Positions 1 through 6,488 of a stretch of 8,476 nucleotides of DNA are shown in pieces. The stretch is from positions 1 through 8,476 of the forward strand of contig CALIBA010000021.1 in the NCBI GenBank assembly GCA_938045435.1. Reading direction: 5' to 3'. Each line of letters begins with the position of its first letter. The stretch's first letter is position 1. The stretch comes from an uncultured Selenomonas sp. Its GTDB lineage: Bacteria > Bacillota > Negativicutes > Selenomonadales > Selenomonadaceae. The notes under the pieces were generated by a model. It had not been told where the DNA came from, made no database searches, and saw nothing but the letters and a program-made list of their open reading frames with translations. A program made the translations under genes and the position numbers.

Positions 1-241
1 ACAACGGAAGAAGTTCTTGCTGCCCATCATCAAGGGAAAATACAGCCTCCACGCGCAACCAGTCGCATCCGCTGCGTATGGAGTCTGCCGATACACGATG
101 ACCGAGGATTGCACTCAAAGCATCAATGAGAATAGATTTACCCGCACCAGTCTCCCCGGTTAGAATATTAAGTCCAGACCCAAATTCTACTTCAACCTGT
201 GCAAGAAGCGCAAAGTTCCATACGCTGAGGCTTTTTAACAT
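1..241 (-). CDS. recN: DNA repair protein RecN, N-terminal fragment (cut by window edge)
   Basis: RecN is an SMC-like ATPase that binds DNA ends and helps recombinational repair of double-strand breaks. Only the first 80 codons are present, and the reading frame is open to the left edge. The translation starts MLKSLSVWNFALLAQVEVEF, the typical RecN opening, and carries an intact Walker A motif, GETGAGKS, at residues 29-36, followed by an ILIDAL helix. The ATG at 241 has a strong Shine-Dalgarno sequence (AGGGAGG) 9 bases upstream. Only 16 bases separate it from the argR stop, so it is probably the distal gene of the same transcript. Gene order argR-recN is the standard Firmicutes arrangement. 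No LexA-type SOS box was seen in front of it, but the space is very short. The Walker B motif and the coiled coil lie outside the window. Confidence 0.95.
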   Translation of the reverse strand, partial: MLKSLSVWNFALLAQVEVEFGSGLNILTGETGAGKSILIDALSAILGHRVSADSIRSGCDWLRVEAVFSLDDGQQELLPL

Positions 242-257
242 AGTGTCTATCCTCCCT

Positions 258-710
258 TTAGTGAACGAGGCGCTTGATGCGTTCCACAATCTTTACAGCT
301 TCTTCTTTCGGGCGAACGACCGCCAAAATATTGTCATCTCCTGCCACCGTTCCGATGATCTCCACCCAGCCTATTGTATCAAGCACAGAGGCCACATGGT
401 TCGCTCCGCCAGGCACCGTCTTTATGACAACAATATTCTCGCTAAAATCACAAGAGACAATGTTATCTCGAAAAAGTCTCTTCATTCGGGACTCTGAAAC
501 CATAACACGATCATGCGGTGCAACAGCATAACGATAACGGCCGTCCCCAGCGGGAATTTTAATGAGAAAAAGCTCTTTAATATCTCTTGAAATCGTTGCT
601 TGTGTGACGCGGACATGACGAGCGCACAGAGCCTCTGCCAACGCTTCTTGCGTCTCAATGACCTCTTCGCTGATAATTTGCTTGATAAGGTCATGGCGTC
701 GACTTTTCAT
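258..710 (-). CDS. argR: Arginine repressor ArgR
   Basis: ArgR/AhrC is a hexameric, arginine-dependent transcription factor that represses arginine biosynthesis and, in some species, activates its catabolism. The 150-residue product has the family's normal length and two domains. The N-terminal winged helix-turn-helix carries the signature TQATISRDIKEL at residues 36-47. The C-terminal oligomerisation and arginine-binding domain carries PGGANHVASVLD (100-111) and GTVAGDDNIL (120-129), whose DD pair contacts arginine in known family members. An in-frame GTG at 713 immediately precedes the ATG at 710. The Shine-Dalgarno AGGAG is 7 bases from the ATG but only 4 from the GTG, so the ATG is preferred. 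The Shine-Dalgarno overlaps the nadK stop codon, which suggests coupled translation. No clear ARG box was recognised in the window. Its place beside recN matches the Firmicutes order. Confidence 0.96.
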   Translation of the reverse strand: MKSRRHDLIKQIISEEVIETQEALAEALCARHVRVTQATISRDIKELFLIKIPAGDGRYRYAVAPHDRVMVSESRMKRLFRDNIVSCDFSENIVVIKTVPGGANHVASVLDTIGWVEIIGTVAGDDNILAVVRPKEEAVKIVERIKRLVH

Positions 711-717
711 CACTTAT

Positions 718-722
718 CTCCT
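718..722 (-). promoter_or_regulatory. Ribosome binding site deciding the argR start
   Basis: The minus strand reads AGGAG here, 7 bases before the ATG at 710 and only 4 bases before the GTG at 713. The spacing favours the ATG. The site overlaps the TAG stop of nadK, so ribosomes finishing nadK sit on the argR initiation signal. Confidence 0.7.
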
Positions 723-1575
723 AAATATTCTTCCACAATTTTGTCCGCAGCGTTTGGTAATAATCCTTGTCCTCAAATTTGATAATACCTGCTTTTACAT
801 CAGAACACATCACCGTAACCGTATCATCAGGATGTATCGGCAATGCATTCTGTCCATCCAATGTAACAATGACGCTCTGCTGCATATCAACCAAATGAAT
901 GTGCACAACGTCATCCTCACTGATGACGAGGGGACGGATATTAAGCGTATGTGCGCAAATGGGTGTGAGCAGCAGTCCTTTCACTCCGGGATTCATAATG
1001 GGACCGCCGGCAGACAAAGAGTATGCGGTAGACCCTGTTGGCGAAGCAACAATGAATCCATCTGCTTTGCAGTTAAGAAGCATGGTCTCATTAACCTTCA
1101 GTCCAAGCGAAATGATCCGTGCCACATCGCCTTTCGTCACAACAACATCATTGATTGCATATCCCAAAAACTGCCGCTCTCCATTGGGCTTGGTCACATA
1201 TCCGGAAAGAAACGGCCGATATTCTACATGATAGTTTCCATCATATAGTTTTTGAAGTTTAATTTCAAGTTCGTCCTGCTCTATATCCGCCATAAATCCA
1301 AGCGTCCCAATATTGACGCCGCATACAGGAACTATATGGTCAGCATATCCACGGCATACCCCGAGCAATGTTCCATCTCCGCCGAGACTGAGCGCAAAAT
1401 CCGCCGGTTCCTGCTCGATGTCTAAAACCCCAAGATGCTCCATCCCAAAGTCTGCGGCTCTGGACTGCGGCATCATAAGCCGTACCGCCTTGGTCGAAAA
1501 AAAGGAACAGATACGCTCCAACACCTGCGTTGTCTCTGGTTTTATGAGATTTGGAAAAAGTGCAACTGTCAACAT
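721..1575 (-). CDS. nadK: NAD kinase
   Basis: NAD kinase phosphorylates NAD to NADP in the cytoplasm, using ATP or polyphosphate, and is the only route to NADP. The 284-residue product is full length for the family. Visible motifs in order are GGDGT at residues 65-69 (nucleotide binding and catalysis), NIGTLGF at 88-94, NDVVV at 142-146, the long conserved block around ADGFIVASPTGSTAYS (171-186) ending in AGGP, and LDGQ at 239-242. The ATG at 1575 lies 15 bases after the tlyA stop. A GAGGTG Shine-Dalgarno overlaps that stop, with a rather long spacer of about 11 bases. The gene sits between tlyA and argR, as in many Clostridia; from memory, the Bacillus subtilis block has no NAD kinase gene at this point. 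Nothing is truncated or missing. Confidence 0.96.
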   Translation of the reverse strand: MLTVALFPNLIKPETTQVLERICSFFSTKAVRLMMPQSRAADFGMEHLGVLDIEQEPADFALSLGGDGTLLGVCRGYADHIVPVCGVNIGTLGFMADIEQDELEIKLQKLYDGNYHVEYRPFLSGYVTKPNGERQFLGYAINDVVVTKGDVARIISLGLKVNETMLLNCKADGFIVASPTGSTAYSLSAGGPIMNPGVKGLLLTPICAHTLNIRPLVISEDDVVHIHLVDMQQSVIVTLDGQNALPIHPDDTVTVMCSDVKAGIIKFEDKDYYQTLRTKLWKNI

Positions 1576-1590
1576 AGAACTATCAGCACC

Positions 1591-2400
1591 TCATTCATCC
1601 AGTGTGGCATGTGCTTCTGCCACAACAGCGCGTATAGAAACAGCGTCAACCCCAACAGTACCAACCTTTTGCATCCGCAGATACAAAAGATATTCAATAT
1701 TTCCCTTTGGCCCCTTGACTGGAGAGAACGTAAGTGCAGCCGGAAAGAGCCCAATGCTCTCAGCAATACCAAGAACAGTAAGAATAACCTCCTCATGCAC
1801 CAAAGGATCTCTTACAACACCATTCTTCCCCACGCGCGCCTTTCCTGCTTCAAACTGGGGTTTTACCAGTGCGATGATTTCACCACGAGGATGCAACAAA
1901 TCCTTGACTACGGGGAGTACCTTATCAAGCGAGATAAACGCCACATCAATCGACGCAATATCAATCCGCTCGCCTAAATGCGCCACTGTAACATGACGAA
2001 TATTTGTGCGCTCCATGTTGACAACGCGGTCATCTGTACGCAGCTTCCAATCGAGCTGTCCATATCCAACGTCGATCGCATAGACCTTCTTCGCCCCATG
2101 CTGGAGCATACAGTCGGTAAATCCTCCTGTCGAAGCGCCAATATCTGCTGCTGTCTTTTCTGCTAATGTCACATGAAACGAAGCAATGGCTTTTTCAAAC
2201 TTCAATCCACCACGACTGACATAGGGAAGATCCTCCCCCACTACACGCAGTTTTGCTGTCCGCTCAACCGCAGTCCCTGCCTTATCAATACGCTGCTCAT
2301 CGACCAGTACCTGCCCTGCCATGATGAGCCTTTTAGCGCGCTCGCGGCTTGCCGCTAACCCCTGCTCCACGAGTAAAACATCCAATCGCTCTTTTTTCAA
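1591..2400 (-). CDS. tlyA: TlyA-family rRNA 2'-O-methyltransferase (hemolysin A family)
   Basis: TlyA proteins methylate ribose 2'-hydroxyls in 16S and/or 23S rRNA using S-adenosylmethionine. In mycobacteria this sets capreomycin sensitivity; the 'hemolysin' label is historical. The 269 residues show an S4 RNA-binding domain at about 3-50 (RLDVLLVEQGLAASRERAK), the family motif SRGGLK at 62-67, and an AdoMet-binding loop DIGASTGGF at 86-94. KPQFEAGK follows at 180-187, with a GNIEYLLYL end to the methyltransferase fold. A K-D-K-E catalytic set typical of 2'-O-methyltransferases can be proposed as K67, D152, K180 and E236, by pattern only. The start is a TTG at 2400, with AGGA 7 bases upstream; no ATG lies near enough to keep the S4 domain. 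The Shine-Dalgarno overlaps the ispA stop. Whether 16S, 23S or both are targets cannot be told from sequence. Confidence 0.93.
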   Translation of the reverse strand: MKKERLDVLLVEQGLAASRERAKRLIMAGQVLVDEQRIDKAGTAVERTAKLRVVGEDLPYVSRGGLKFEKAIASFHVTLAEKTAADIGASTGGFTDCMLQHGAKKVYAIDVGYGQLDWKLRTDDRVVNMERTNIRHVTVAHLGERIDIASIDVAFISLDKVLPVVKDLLHPRGEIIALVKPQFEAGKARVGKNGVVRDPLVHEEVILTVLGIAESIGLFPAALTFSPVKGPKGNIEYLLYLRMQKVGTVGVDAVSIRAVVAEAHATLDE

Positions 2401-2409
2401 GATATTTTC

Positions 2410-3285
2410 CTACTGTTCCCGCGCAACGAGATGGATGACCAACTGGCGTAGGAATGACGCCTCATCTCCAAAAGAGCGGAGTGCTCCAACAGCCTCAGCT
2501 GCCGCACTCTGCGCTAGTTCCCGTGCCTGATCGAGAGAGGTCAGGGTTACATAAGTGGATTTATGGTTTTTTTCATCGCTGCCAACAGGCTTTCCGATCA
2601 TTGCAGTGTTCCCGACCACATCCAAAATATCATCTGTAATCTGAAACGCCAGTCCAAAATGCTCCGCATACAACGTGAGTGCATCGAGCTGCTGCGCAGA
2701 TGCGCTGCCTAGAATAGCCCCGCTGCGCAGGGCAGCACGAAAGAGTGCACCGGTCTTTCCCATATGGATCTTACGAAGATCTTGGATGGATATATTCTGG
2801 TTCTCTGCACGAAGATCGAGTACCTGTCCCCCGACCATCCCTTCGGCACCCGCTGCACGACTGATCTCATCCACAACACGCAAAAGACGTTCCGAGGGCA
2901 CATCCTTTTGCCGAAGAATCACAGAAAAAGCGAGCGTGAGCAGTGCATCCCCCGCAAGAATTGCGATGCCATCGCCATAGACCTTATGATTGGTCAGGCG
3001 CCCGCGGCGATAATCATCATTGTCCATTGCCGGCAAATCATCGTGAATGAGTGAGTATGTATGAATCATCTCAAGTGCACAAGCAACGGAGAGAAACCGC
3101 TTTCCATCAGCACCAACGGCATCTGCCGCAGCCATCAAGAGAATGGGGCGCATCCTCTTTCCGCCGCCCATAAGACTGTATGCCATAGATTCGCGCAGTT
3201 TTTCATCCAAGATACCTGTCTTGTCAAGTTCTGCCTGCAAAGCCTGTTCGATCAGTGTCTTTCTGCTGTCCCAATATGCTTTCAT
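2410..3285 (-). CDS. ispA: Farnesyl diphosphate synthase (polyprenyl synthetase family)
   Basis: This enzyme condenses dimethylallyl or geranyl diphosphate with isopentenyl diphosphate, giving farnesyl diphosphate for undecaprenyl carriers and quinone tails. The 291-residue product has the normal bacterial IspA length. It carries the GGGKRMRP substrate-binding segment (40-47) and a first aspartate-rich motif with the two-residue insertion of bacterial enzymes, DDLPAMD, at 82-88. Residues just upstream of that motif (EMIHTYSLIH) are those of short-chain farnesyl synthases. Other landmarks are GKTG (176-179), the second aspartate-rich motif DDILD (218-222) and the KSTYVT segment near 242-247. 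The ATG at 3285 overlaps the xseB stop by 4 bases (ATGA), with a GGGGGA Shine-Dalgarno upstream. In Bacillus and Clostridia dxs often follows ispA; here tlyA follows after 9 bases. Geranylgeranyl output cannot be excluded from sequence alone. Confidence 0.94.
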   Translation of the reverse strand: MKAYWDSRKTLIEQALQAELDKTGILDEKLRESMAYSLMGGGKRMRPILLMAAADAVGADGKRFLSVACALEMIHTYSLIHDDLPAMDNDDYRRGRLTNHKVYGDGIAILAGDALLTLAFSVILRQKDVPSERLLRVVDEISRAAGAEGMVGGQVLDLRAENQNISIQDLRKIHMGKTGALFRAALRSGAILGSASAQQLDALTLYAEHFGLAFQITDDILDVVGNTAMIGKPVGSDEKNHKSTYVTLTSLDQARELAQSAAAEAVGALRSFGDEASFLRQLVIHLVAREQ

Positions 3286-3524
3286 GTCGGTCCCCCGATC
3301 TGCAGCCTCGCCTCCTTAACTCCATCAGCAGTATCAGTAACGAGAAGATCCATTGTTTCCTCTGCACGTTTCAATGATTTCATACAGAAGTCCGATAGTT
3401 TGATGCCCTCCGAATACTTCGCCATTAAATCAGCCAAAGACAGTTCTCCTGCCTCAATCTCAGATACAATATGCTCCAACTGTTCCAGAGCTTCCTCAAA
3501 TGTCGGTTCTTTTTTACGCGCCAT
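3282..3524 (-). CDS. xseB: Exodeoxyribonuclease VII small subunit
   Basis: XseB is the small subunit of exonuclease VII, a single-strand-specific, metal-independent exonuclease acting in both directions in repair. Several copies bind one XseA. The product has 80 residues, normal for the family, with the hallmark opening TFEEALEQLEHIVSEIEAGE, then LSLADLMAKYSEGIKL, and an all-helical, probably coiled-coil make-up. The frame stays open upstream for 16 more codons. The ATG at 3524 is chosen because a strong Shine-Dalgarno (AAAGGAG) lies 7 bases before it and family homology begins there. The gene start overlaps the xseA end by 11 bases, and its stop overlaps the ispA ATG by 4, so the two subunits and ispA are very likely translated together. 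Confidence 0.94.
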   Translation of the reverse strand: MARKKEPTFEEALEQLEHIVSEIEAGELSLADLMAKYSEGIKLSDFCMKSLKRAEETMDLLVTDTADGVKEARLQIGGPT

Positions 3525-4725
3525 AATCGGTCTCCTTTGATCCATCAGCAACCACAACAGGTACTTTTCCATCAGAAAAAGTAAGGGTCAGATGATCTCC
3601 TATGTGCACATCCTTTGAGCGCCGCACCACACGCCCCTGTTTTTCCACAATGCTAAATCCACGGTATAAGAGCTGCACGGGATTCAAAAGCTCCAATTTC
3701 CTAATAGCGATCTCAAACCGATTCCGAACATATACACATCGTTCCTTTGCGTTGCGATGCAAATGCTCTGCCATTCTGTCAGAGCGCTGAATGTATTCTG
3801 ATAAAAGAAGCTTTGGACGCATACGCCACGGCCGTTCCATGAGATGCCGTAGCGCCATTTGCTTATGTTCCATCTGTTTTCGCATAGCTGTATTCAATCG
3901 CACAGAAAGCATATGAACCAACTGGCGCATTTCCTCTGCATCTGGAACCGAAAACTCAGCAGCCTGTGATGGCGTTGCCGCCCGCCGATCACTGACAAAA
4001 TCCGCTAGTGTCACATCTGTCTCATGTCCAACCGCTGAAATAACAGGAATATGAGAATCAAAAATTGCACGAACGACAACCTCTTCATTAAATGCCCAAA
4101 GATCCTCTGCAGAACCTCCACCACGGCCAACAATCAATATATCCACAGGATATTTTTCATTAAAAAAGCGAATGGCTGCCGCAATTTGTTCTGCAGCGCC
4201 CACCCCCTGCACAAGAACAGGGCAAAGGATAAGCTGTCCCCATGGCCAGCGCCGTTTTGATACATGATGAATATCACGCAGAACTGCGCCGGCCTTTGAG
4301 GTAACAATCCCAATGCACTGCGGAAACCGTGGGAGCGGCTTCTTAAACTGCTCGTCAAAAAGTCCCTCAGCATACAGCTTTTTTTGCAGCTGCTTAAAGG
4401 CAATCGCCAGTTCTCCTGCCCCTTCTGCCGTCATCGTATTTACGTAGAGCTGGTAGGCTCCATCGCGTTCATAAACAGATATACTGCCACCTGCAATGAT
4501 CTGCATGCCATTTTCCGGTATAAACCGAAGGCTGTGCGCATACCCTTGAAACATAACACATTTTATGCTTGCTGACGCGTCCTTCAGCATAAAGTAGCAA
4601 TGCCCTGAAGGATAGCACTTAAAATTAGAAAGTTCCCCCCGAATTAAGATCTCCGAGAGAATCCCTTCTCCATCGAACATACTCTTAATATACCGCGTTA
4701 CATCACTAACACTGTGAACTGCCAT
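3514..4725 (-). CDS. xseA: Exodeoxyribonuclease VII large subunit
   Basis: XseA is the catalytic and DNA-binding subunit of exonuclease VII, which trims single-stranded DNA in mismatch and recombinational repair. Numbered from the ATG at 4725, the 403-residue product has an N-terminal OB fold (about 5-100, with GELSNFKCYPSGHCYFMLKD). The catalytic domain carries GIVTSKAGAVLRDI (139-152), GRGGGSAEDLWAFNEE (200-215) and VGHETDVTLADFVSDRRAAT (232-251). A basic helical, coiled-coil region follows (about 262-345), then the C-terminal NPVQLLYRGFSIV (348-360). The frame continues upstream to a TTG at 4800, but that extension would translate through a terminator-like hairpin and has no Shine-Dalgarno sequence. 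The ATG at 4725 has GAAGGG 6 bases before it and matches where homologues begin. nusB ends 71 bases upstream; xseB overlaps the 3' end. Confidence 0.94.
   Translation of the reverse strand: MAVHSVSDVTRYIKSMFDGEGILSEILIRGELSNFKCYPSGHCYFMLKDASASIKCVMFQGYAHSLRFIPENGMQIIAGGSISVYERDGAYQLYVNTMTAEGAGELAIAFKQLQKKLYAEGLFDEQFKKPLPRFPQCIGIVTSKAGAVLRDIHHVSKRRWPWGQLILCPVLVQGVGAAEQIAAAIRFFNEKYPVDILIVGRGGGSAEDLWAFNEEVVVRAIFDSHIPVISAVGHETDVTLADFVSDRRAATPSQAAEFSVPDAEEMRQLVHMLSVRLNTAMRKQMEHKQMALRHLMERPWRMRPKLLLSEYIQRSDRMAEHLHRNAKERCVYVRNRFEIAIRKLELLNPVQLLYRGFSIVEKQGRVVRRSKDVHIGDHLTLTFSDGKVPVVVADGSKETDYGA
3532..3538 (-). promoter_or_regulatory. Ribosome binding site deciding the xseB start
   Basis: The minus strand reads AAAGGAG, separated by 7 bases from the ATG at 3524. 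It lies inside the last codons of xseA. It rules against the longer in-frame starts upstream, which have no comparable signal. Confidence 0.75.
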
Positions 4726-4749
4726 GAAACACCCTTCCACATCCTCGAT

Positions 4750-4789
4750 AAAAAAAGACCCATTGCACGATTGTTCTCGCGCAACGGAT
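4750..4789 (-). terminator. Rho-independent terminator between nusB and xseA
   Basis: On the minus strand a 13-pair stem (5' arm 4789-4777, 3' arm 4770-4758) closes a 6-base loop, GAACAA. The stem has 10 Watson-Crick and 3 G-U pairs, with a solid lower half. One C (4757) and then seven consecutive T residues (4756-4750) follow, the classic intrinsic-terminator layout. It starts 7 bases after the nusB stop and ends 24 bases before the xseA ATG. It should stop, or partly attenuate, transcripts coming from the efp/asp23/nusB side. There is almost no room for a promoter after it, so xseA must depend on read-through or on a promoter inside nusB. Recognised by hand; no folding energy was computed. 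Confidence 0.68.
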
Positions 4790-4796
4790 TCTTTCT

Positions 4797-5213
4797 TCAA
4801 GGCTGAATAGATTGCTGCATTGCGGCCAAAATACCGTTTACATAACGGCTCGAATCATCTGAGCCATATTTTTTTGCAAGCTCCACAGCCTCATTAATCG
4901 CAACTGCAGGATCAATATGTTCCTCTTGATATTGTATCTCATAGTATGCCATACGTATCAGATTGCGATCCACAGCGGCCATGCGGTGGAGCTTCCACTC
5001 CTTCGCCATGCGCTGAATCTCTGCATCAATCTGTGGAAGGAAGCGCCGTGTCCCGTCAATAAGCTGCTGCGCATAGGAGAGATCACGCTCTGCAAGTCCC
5101 TGCACCACATCCATTGCCAAGTCACTTACGGTATCTGCAGGCACTTCATCCGCACAAAACTCCATCTGGAACAGCGTTAAAAGTGCCGCTTCCCGTGCAT
5201 GCCTTCGGCTCAT
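4797..5213 (-). CDS. nusB: Transcription antitermination factor NusB
   Basis: NusB binds boxA RNA together with NusE (ribosomal protein S10) and keeps RNA polymerase processive through rRNA operons. The 138-residue all-helical product is the usual length. It begins with the arginine-rich RNA-binding helix MSRRHAREAALLTLFQMEF. It contains the conserved DRNLIRMAYYEI segment at about 82-93 and the C-terminal signature PAVAINEAVELAKKYG, followed by DDSSRYVNGILAAM. The ATG at 5213 overlaps the stop of the DUF2273 gene (ATGA), with GGAGG 5 bases upstream, indicating coupled translation. In the Bacillus and Clostridia arrangement folD usually follows nusB; here a terminator-like hairpin and then xseA follow. 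Confidence 0.96.
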   Translation of the reverse strand: MSRRHAREAALLTLFQMEFCADEVPADTVSDLAMDVVQGLAERDLSYAQQLIDGTRRFLPQIDAEIQRMAKEWKLHRMAAVDRNLIRMAYYEIQYQEEHIDPAVAINEAVELAKKYGSDDSSRYVNGILAAMQQSIQP

Positions 5214-5455
5214 GTGATCCTCCGAAACAAGCGATGCAACACTGACATATCGAGGAACTCTGCAAAACCTCCAACACGCTCGATCTTAGAGCCAATATAC
5301 ATACCAATGCCTGCGCAGAAAATAACAAACAGCATGCGCCAAAAACCAAAGAGCAATACAGAGACCCCAAAAAACACGCCCGACAGCAAACCAATCGACC
5401 GACCGCGATGATTCTGCCATAGCCCCTGCAGAAAGCGCAGAAGATCTTCTTTCAT
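5210..5455 (-). CDS. DUF2273 small integral membrane protein
   Basis: This is a member of the small membrane protein family DUF2273, which is usually encoded next to Asp23/AmaP genes; its biochemical role is not known. From the ATG at 5455 the product has 81 residues. A short charged N-terminus contains LLRFLQGLWQNHRGRSIG. Two hydrophobic segments follow, about 23-37 (LLSGVFFGVSVLLFG) and 38-55, with the family-typical block GFWRMLFVIFCAGIGMYIGS. The C-terminal tail is basic. Two earlier in-frame starts exist, GTG at 5464 and ATG at 5461. An AGGTG Shine-Dalgarno overlapping the amaP stop suits the ATG at 5455 best (6 bases), though this is not certain. The gene overlaps nusB by 4 bases. It probably acts with AmaP at the membrane, an inference from context. 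Confidence 0.85.
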   Translation of the reverse strand: MKEDLLRFLQGLWQNHRGRSIGLLSGVFFGVSVLLFGFWRMLFVIFCAGIGMYIGSKIERVGGFAEFLDMSVLHRLFRRIT

Positions 5456-5464
5456 AACCATCAC

Positions 5465-6052
5465 CTATACGACACGCCGCTTTGCTTGTGCCGAAGCATT
5501 GGAAACATTCGTTACCCGAATCGAAACGGGCACATTGTCGATGCCGAGAATCTCCATGATGTTCTGACGAATGTTCTCTTTCAGCTGCTCCGATACTGTT
5601 CCAAGGCTTGCCTGGTCTGTCAGCACAACTCTTAGCTCCACTTGCAGCGAAACAGCGCTGGCAGTATCTGATGATTTACTTCTGCCGGACACTGAGACAA
5701 CTGCCGCAGCCTCCCGAATGCCCTGCACAGAGAGCGCAATGCGTTCTACAATCTCTTTGATTGCAGCAAGTTCTACCTGCACTGCTCCGCTTGGCGTATC
5801 GACGACCATGATTTCACCATGTGACCGCGCAGAATCAGAACTTCTGGTAAAGACAGCAAAGAAGAATTTCAGACTGACAAGAAACAAAACAGCGCATATC
5901 ACTAAAAATTCCTGACGGGACAAGGCGTAGTGAACCTCATTGAGCCAAACACTCTCCGGGATGATATGGAGTGCCATCGCCGAGGCCCCAAGCGTCGCAA
6001 CAATCATCAGCAGCGAATACGGCAACAGCAGCAATCGATTGAATATCCCCAT
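5465..6052 (-). CDS. amaP: Alkaline shock response membrane anchor protein AmaP
   Basis: AmaP is a membrane protein that tethers Asp23 at the cytoplasmic face of the membrane in staphylococci. The 195-residue product fits the family. It has two hydrophobic membrane segments, about residues 6-31 (starting RLLLLPYSLLMIVATLGASA) and 48-68 (EFLVICAVLFLVSLKFFFAVF). A soluble C-terminal domain of about 120 residues resembles the Asp23 fold, with VQVELAAIKEIVERIALSVQ at 91-110 and alternating strands and helices after it. The last residues are basic (KRRVV). The ATG at 6052 has GAGG 9 bases upstream, and 21 bases separate it from the Asp23-family gene. It is followed directly by the DUF2273 gene. 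Topology (both termini inside) is inferred. Assignment rests on family look plus the diagnostic neighbours on both sides. Confidence 0.88.
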   Translation of the reverse strand: MGIFNRLLLLPYSLLMIVATLGASAMALHIIPESVWLNEVHYALSRQEFLVICAVLFLVSLKFFFAVFTRSSDSARSHGEIMVVDTPSGAVQVELAAIKEIVERIALSVQGIREAAAVVSVSGRSKSSDTASAVSLQVELRVVLTDQASLGTVSEQLKENIRQNIMEILGIDNVPVSIRVTNVSNASAQAKRRVV

Positions 6053-6073
6053 CGTTCAACGCCTCAAACGTGT

Positions 6074-6475
6074 TCAATGAACACGCGATTCCTCAACTTT
6101 CGGTTCTTCCTCAGGGAAGCCGACCCCCTGCACATGCACGTTCACTTCTACAACGGAGAGTCCTGTCATCGTCTCAATCGCACGCTTGACATTCTCCTGC
6201 GTTGCAAGAGCGACCTCCGGAATACGGATGCCGTACTTTACAATGATATACAGATCGACAGCAGCTTCTTTCTCTCCAACTTCGACCTTTACACCTTTTG
6301 AAAAATTCTTGCGTCCAAGCATCTCAGCGATCCCGCCGGCAATGCCGCCACTCATCCCCGCAATGCCCTCGACCTCCGTTGTCGCAAGTCCTGCGATAAT
6401 GCTGACAACCTCGTCAGCAACACGGATGGTCCCGAGCTTCGTTTCTTTCTTAACAACTTCCTTTGCATTTTCCAT
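6074..6475 (-). CDS. Asp23/Gls24 family envelope stress response protein
   Basis: Asp23-family proteins are abundant, soluble, membrane-associated proteins linked to cell-envelope stress; in Bacillus subtilis the relative next to nusB is YqhY, tied to lipid synthesis control. The 133-residue product shows the whole family pattern: GTIRVADEVVSIIAGLATTE (15-34), VEGIAGMSGG (35-44), FSKGVKVEVGEKEAAVDLYI (58-77), YGIRIPEVA (81-89), QENVKRAIETMTGL (93-106) and VVEVNVHVQGV (108-118). An acidic tail follows. Two in-frame ATGs are available. GGAGG lies 8 bases from the one at 6475 but only 2 from the one at 6481, so 6475 is chosen. It is the first gene of an Asp23-AmaP-DUF2273 module and lies 78 bases after efp, probably on the efp transcript. 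Stress induction cannot be read from the sequence. Confidence 0.93.
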   Translation of the reverse strand: MENAKEVVKKETKLGTIRVADEVVSIIAGLATTEVEGIAGMSGGIAGGIAEMLGRKNFSKGVKVEVGEKEAAVDLYIIVKYGIRIPEVALATQENVKRAIETMTGLSVVEVNVHVQGVGFPEEEPKVEESRVH

Positions 6476-6483
6476 GTTCATAT

Positions 6484-6488
6484 CCTCC
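6484..6488 (-). promoter_or_regulatory. Ribosome binding site deciding the Asp23-family start
   Basis: The minus strand reads GGAGG, 8 bases before the ATG at 6475 and only 2 bases before the ATG at 6481. Normal spacing points to the second ATG, which removes two residues from the longest possible product. Confidence 0.7.

Noticed and set aside
658..1996. Long plus-strand open frames opposite nadK and tlyA (658-1248 and 1313-1996)
   Set aside because: Both are antisense to well-supported genes, show low-complexity Ser/Thr/Pro or Cys/His-rich translations, and match no family I recognise.
3525..3572. Sixteen-codon N-terminal extension of xseB
   Set aside because: A strong ribosome binding site serves the internal ATG at 3524, and family homology begins there. 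The extension merely reads the end of xseA in another frame.
4826..4840. Short perfect inverted repeat (CCGTT, 5-base loop, AACGG) near the end of nusB
   Set aside because: It falls in conserved nusB codons (the YVNG region), has only 5 pairs and no T-tract, so chance within coding sequence explains it.
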